Below the pieces are notes generated by a model. It searched no databases. It saw only the letters and a list, made by a program, of their open reading frames with translations, and was not told where the DNA came from. A stretch of 64,000 nt of DNA from Nostoc sp. WHI. GTDB lineage: Bacteria > Cyanobacteriota > Cyanobacteriia > Cyanobacteriales > Nostocaceae. The stretch spans positions 1 to 64,000 of the forward strand of contig NZ_WBKM01000294.1 of assembly GCF_015714725.1 (NCBI RefSeq), given 5' to 3'. This document shows positions 62,004 to 64,000 of this stretch, piece by piece. Position 1 is the stretch's first letter; the number at the start of each line of letters is the position of its first letter. The position numbers were made by a program, and so were the translations under genes.

Positions 62004-62543
62004 TCACCTTTTCTGAATCTTAGTTTTCTTGGGGGTAATAGAGGCTCCTAATATTTCAGATACCCAAACTTCAAAGTTGCGGATGGGATGCGATCGCAGG
62101 ATCGCGTCTGCATGGACAATTGGTTCAACCAAAATTGTAAACATCCCCAGGCGATTACCAGCTATGACATCGGTAAACAAGCGATCGCCCACCATCCCTA
62201 CTTGATGCACCGGTAGATCCATTCCCCTAAGTGCTGCCCTAATTTTGCGTCGGGAAGGCTTGGCTGCACCTAAGTAGTAAGGCAAGTTTAGCGATCGGGC
62301 AATTCCACCAATTCGCGCTTCACTCAGATTATTACTCACCAAATACAATGCAGTACAAGCACGGATTTCTTCTACCCATTCTCGTAGTTCCGGGGAAGCC
62401 ATACCCACTGTAAAGGGTACTAAGGTTTCATCTACATCCAACACCAGCCCCTTCAGCCCGTATTGTTGGATAATATTTGGTGTCAGGTTCAATACTGAAC
62501 CCTCTAAAATCAAGTCAGGCTGTAAAAGATTGTTCCAAGTCAT
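62004..62543 (-). CDS. YqeG family HAD-type phosphatase
   Basis: A 179-residue HAD phosphatase of the YqeG/III-A group, related to the mitochondrial and plastid phosphatidylglycerophosphate phosphatase family. The nucleophile motif is LVLDVDETLVPF (DxDxT), then ALYLVSNNLSEAR for the Ser/Thr motif, AAKPSRRKIRAAL with the Lys, and VGMVGDRLFTDVIAGNRLG for the acidic motif. The ATG at 62543 (MTWNNLLQPDLIL) gives the family N-terminus. A role in phosphatidylglycerol synthesis, important for thylakoids, is plausible but inferred. Confidence 0.9.
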   Translation of the reverse strand: MTWNNLLQPDLILEGSVLNLTPNIIQQYGLKGLVLDVDETLVPFTVGMASPELREWVEEIRACTALYLVSNNLSEARIGGIARSLNLPYYLGAAKPSRRKIRAALRGMDLPVHQVGMVGDRLFTDVIAGNRLGMFTILVEPIVHADAILRSHPIRNFEVWVSEILGASITPKKTKIQKR

Positions 62544-62597
62544 AGTCAACAGGTAAACGTAAGTAGCTCCAGACAAATGAGCATAACCTAATACAGT

Positions 62598-63236
62598 TTA
62601 GTTAGTCGAACTCCATCCTGGAATATCGTCCTGAACACTTTGAGATAAAATTCCTAAAATCTTATCTATTTCTTTGATGTAATAATTATTCAAATCAATA
62701 AGTATATTGTTTTCTTCTAACTTCAAAAACTTCCAAATGTCCCCCGTTGTTACTGCACCGTAAATTTTTCTAATTTCGTTTCCTTCTTGTTGATTGAACA
62801 ATTGTGATGCCAACATTGCCGCCGCACACTGACCTAATCCACCTTTAATATTTTCATTTTTGGCTTCAACAATAATAACCACAACAGGCACATTAATTGT
62901 TAGTTGCTCTTTAGAACGACTAATGATAAAGTCACAATAGCCATTCAGGCCTTTTTCTGCATCTACATTAAAATCTGTTCCTGAAAACAAACTAATTGGA
63001 TAATTAGCTCGGCGTCTTATCTCCAATAATATTGGAGTAATAATCATTTCTGAACGAGCTTTTTCAGTATTAATTGCTAAAGCTAGTTCTATAGTTTCTT
63101 CTAAATAATTTGTGAGTTTATCGCTTGCCTGTAAAGGTTTTATGTTTGCAAATAAATCAGTTTCTTCATCAATGTGGATGCTGAATGACTTTTTAAATTT
63201 ACTTAATGTAAAGTCGCTATAAGTCATTTTCAGCAC
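62598..63236 (-). CDS. hypothetical protein, possible PD-(D/E)XK nuclease fold
   Basis: A 212-residue protein; a Met at codon 4 (63227) is an alternative start. No named family was recognised, but the order of strands resembles a nuclease-fold core: an acidic residue in LNGYCDFIISRSKE, then VPVVVIIVEAKNENIKGGLG with E-A-K, and a following helix GQCAAAMLASQLF. Similar proteins are annotated hypothetical in Nostocales. There is no restriction or methylase partner beside it, so a restriction role has no support. It lies 54 bases from the YqeG gene. Confidence 0.65.
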   Translation of the reverse strand: MLKMTYSDFTLSKFKKSFSIHIDEETDLFANIKPLQASDKLTNYLEETIELALAINTEKARSEMIITPILLEIRRRANYPISLFSGTDFNVDAEKGLNGYCDFIISRSKEQLTINVPVVVIIVEAKNENIKGGLGQCAAAMLASQLFNQQEGNEIRKIYGAVTTGDIWKFLKLEENNILIDLNNYYIKEIDKILGILSQSVQDDIPGWSSTN

Positions 63237-63452
63237 CTCATACCAATTTTGGATTTTGGATTGAAAATCTCTACCAACTAAAATGCTTTTTCCAGAATTT
63301 TAAACAATACTAATTGTCCCAATTGGATGTGAAAGTTTCATTGCTTCCATATTTAATGGGACATGGCAAAAGGTTAAAGTAGATTGTGATTAAAACGAGA
63401 AATCCCAATTAAAAAATTCAAAATGTAACATTTTCATTTTGAATTTTTAATC

Positions 63453-64000
63453 TTATTCCACCTCATTAAAAAGATGTTCCTCTAATAGAGGCTGTACTTT
63501 GCGAAACTCCTCTGGAGAGAGTAATTCAGGTTGACCTGTTTTTGCTATCCGTGCAAAAAACAACAGGGGATCGAGGGGCGTATAAATTGCATACTCCTGA
63601 TCTTCATCATAGAAACTAGCAAGTAGCTGTAATTGCTCCGGCTCTAACTCTGCCTCTTCGTCTTCGATTTCTAAGGTGAAAAGTTCTGATTCTTCAACTG
63701 GTGGTAAATCACCTTCAACTGTCAGAGCATAGGCTGTGTTCTTCAATATCAGATTCTGCTCAGATAGTACAGCTTGGGCAGTACCAAAAATTTGCTCAAT
63801 GGTGGTGTCGTCTTCTACCAGAACCGCTTCTTCTTCCTCACCCTCACCTTCCCAAGAAAAAATTTCTACAGGTGAGTCTACAGGAAGAAGTAAAACGTAT
63901 TCTTGTCCATCTACCTCCAGGGAATGCTCTACGTAACATTCGAGCGATCGCCCTTTGTCATCGGTTAAAGTGATGGAACCCGCATGAGCGTTATCGTTTT
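63453..64000 (-). CDS. DUF3727/DUF1292 family protein, partial at the window edge
   Basis: The frame is open from the stop at 63453 up to the window edge. An ORF starting at 63746 would use an internal TTG and miss half of the domain. Reading on, the protein shows AGSITLTDDKGRSLECYVEH, then EYVLLLPVDSPVEIFSWEGE and an acidic stretch, then TAYALTVEGDLPPVEESELF and the DUF3727 part to ..LLEEHLFNEVE. This is the usual DUF1292-DUF3727 architecture of cyanobacteria. Its start lies beyond the window. The function is unknown. Confidence 0.85.
   Translation of the reverse strand, partial: NDNAHAGSITLTDDKGRSLECYVEHSLEVDGQEYVLLLPVDSPVEIFSWEGEGEEEEAVLVEDDTTIEQIFGTAQAVLSEQNLILKNTAYALTVEGDLPPVEESELFTLEIEDEEAELEPEQLQLLASFYDEDQEYAIYTPLDPLLFFARIAKTGQPELLSPEEFRKVQPLLEEHLFNEVE

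Overview
The window reads as the chromosome of a filamentous, heterocyst-forming cyanobacterium close to Nostoc punctiforme. Supporting signs are the very frequent octamer GCGATCGC (HIP1), heptamer short tandem repeats and palindromic repeats between genes, oxygenic-photosynthesis genes (acsF, ndhD, ccsA), a complete hormogonium motility chemotaxis cluster (hmpF / hmpABCDE), and a heterocyst/nitrogen-fixation cluster (patB/cnfR, fdxB, coxBAC and small nif-associated genes). I saw no rRNA, no convincing tRNA, no CRISPR array, no transposase and no integrase.

Layout. 0.4-13.7 kb is mostly housekeeping: acsF, a TM2 protein, a DUF2996 protein, DMT and SMR transporters, a photolyase split over two genes, a Ser/Thr kinase, a peroxiredoxin, a glycosyltransferase and a DUF1517 membrane protein. 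13.8-19.7 kb holds a DUF433/DUF5615 toxin-antitoxin pair, a kinase fused to a formylglycine-generating-enzyme-like domain, an orphan potC and recN. 19.9-25.5 kb holds an ABC1 kinase, ccsA, a KGK protein, a Uma2 nuclease and tilS. 25.6-27.0 kb is an unusual island: a BrnT toxin-antitoxin pair and an unknown gene, all on the minus strand, between two sequences with the architecture of integron attC sites. 27.3-40.3 kb is the hmp cluster: HmpF diverges from HmpA (PatA-like), HmpB (CheY), HmpC (CheW), HmpD (MCP) and HmpE (CheA hybrid), which steer type IV pilus gliding. 40.6-44.4 kb holds ndhD, a strong candidate structured non-coding RNA on the minus strand, a membrane protein, a truncated gene next to a perfect 34-bp palindrome, and a histidine phosphatase.

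44.7-54.4 kb is the heterocyst cluster. On the minus strand lie fdxB, coxB, coxA, coxC, a helical-repeat protein, an unlisted 56-codon ORF, a cupin and an ArsC-like nitrogenase-associated protein. The nif activator gene patB/cnfR diverges on the plus strand. The expected cooperation is that PatB/CnfR switches on nif genes under micro-oxic conditions, FdxB feeds electrons to nitrogenase, and the A2-type cytochrome oxidase removes oxygen. The gap between coxC and coxA is filled with repeats, including ten copies of a 21-bp unit.

54.6-64.0 kb is mixed: a sucrase-ferredoxin-like protein, a Mut7-C RNase-domain protein, a ROK sugar kinase, a VapBC-type pair, a second Uma2 protein, proB, a SnoaL/NTF2-like protein, a YqeG phosphatase, a possible nuclease-fold protein and a DUF3727 protein running off the right edge. 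The observations most worth following are the attC-like pair with its toxin-antitoxin cassette, the candidate ncRNA beside ndhD, the 56-codon ORF in the heterocyst operon, and the two-gene photolyase with swapped domain order.
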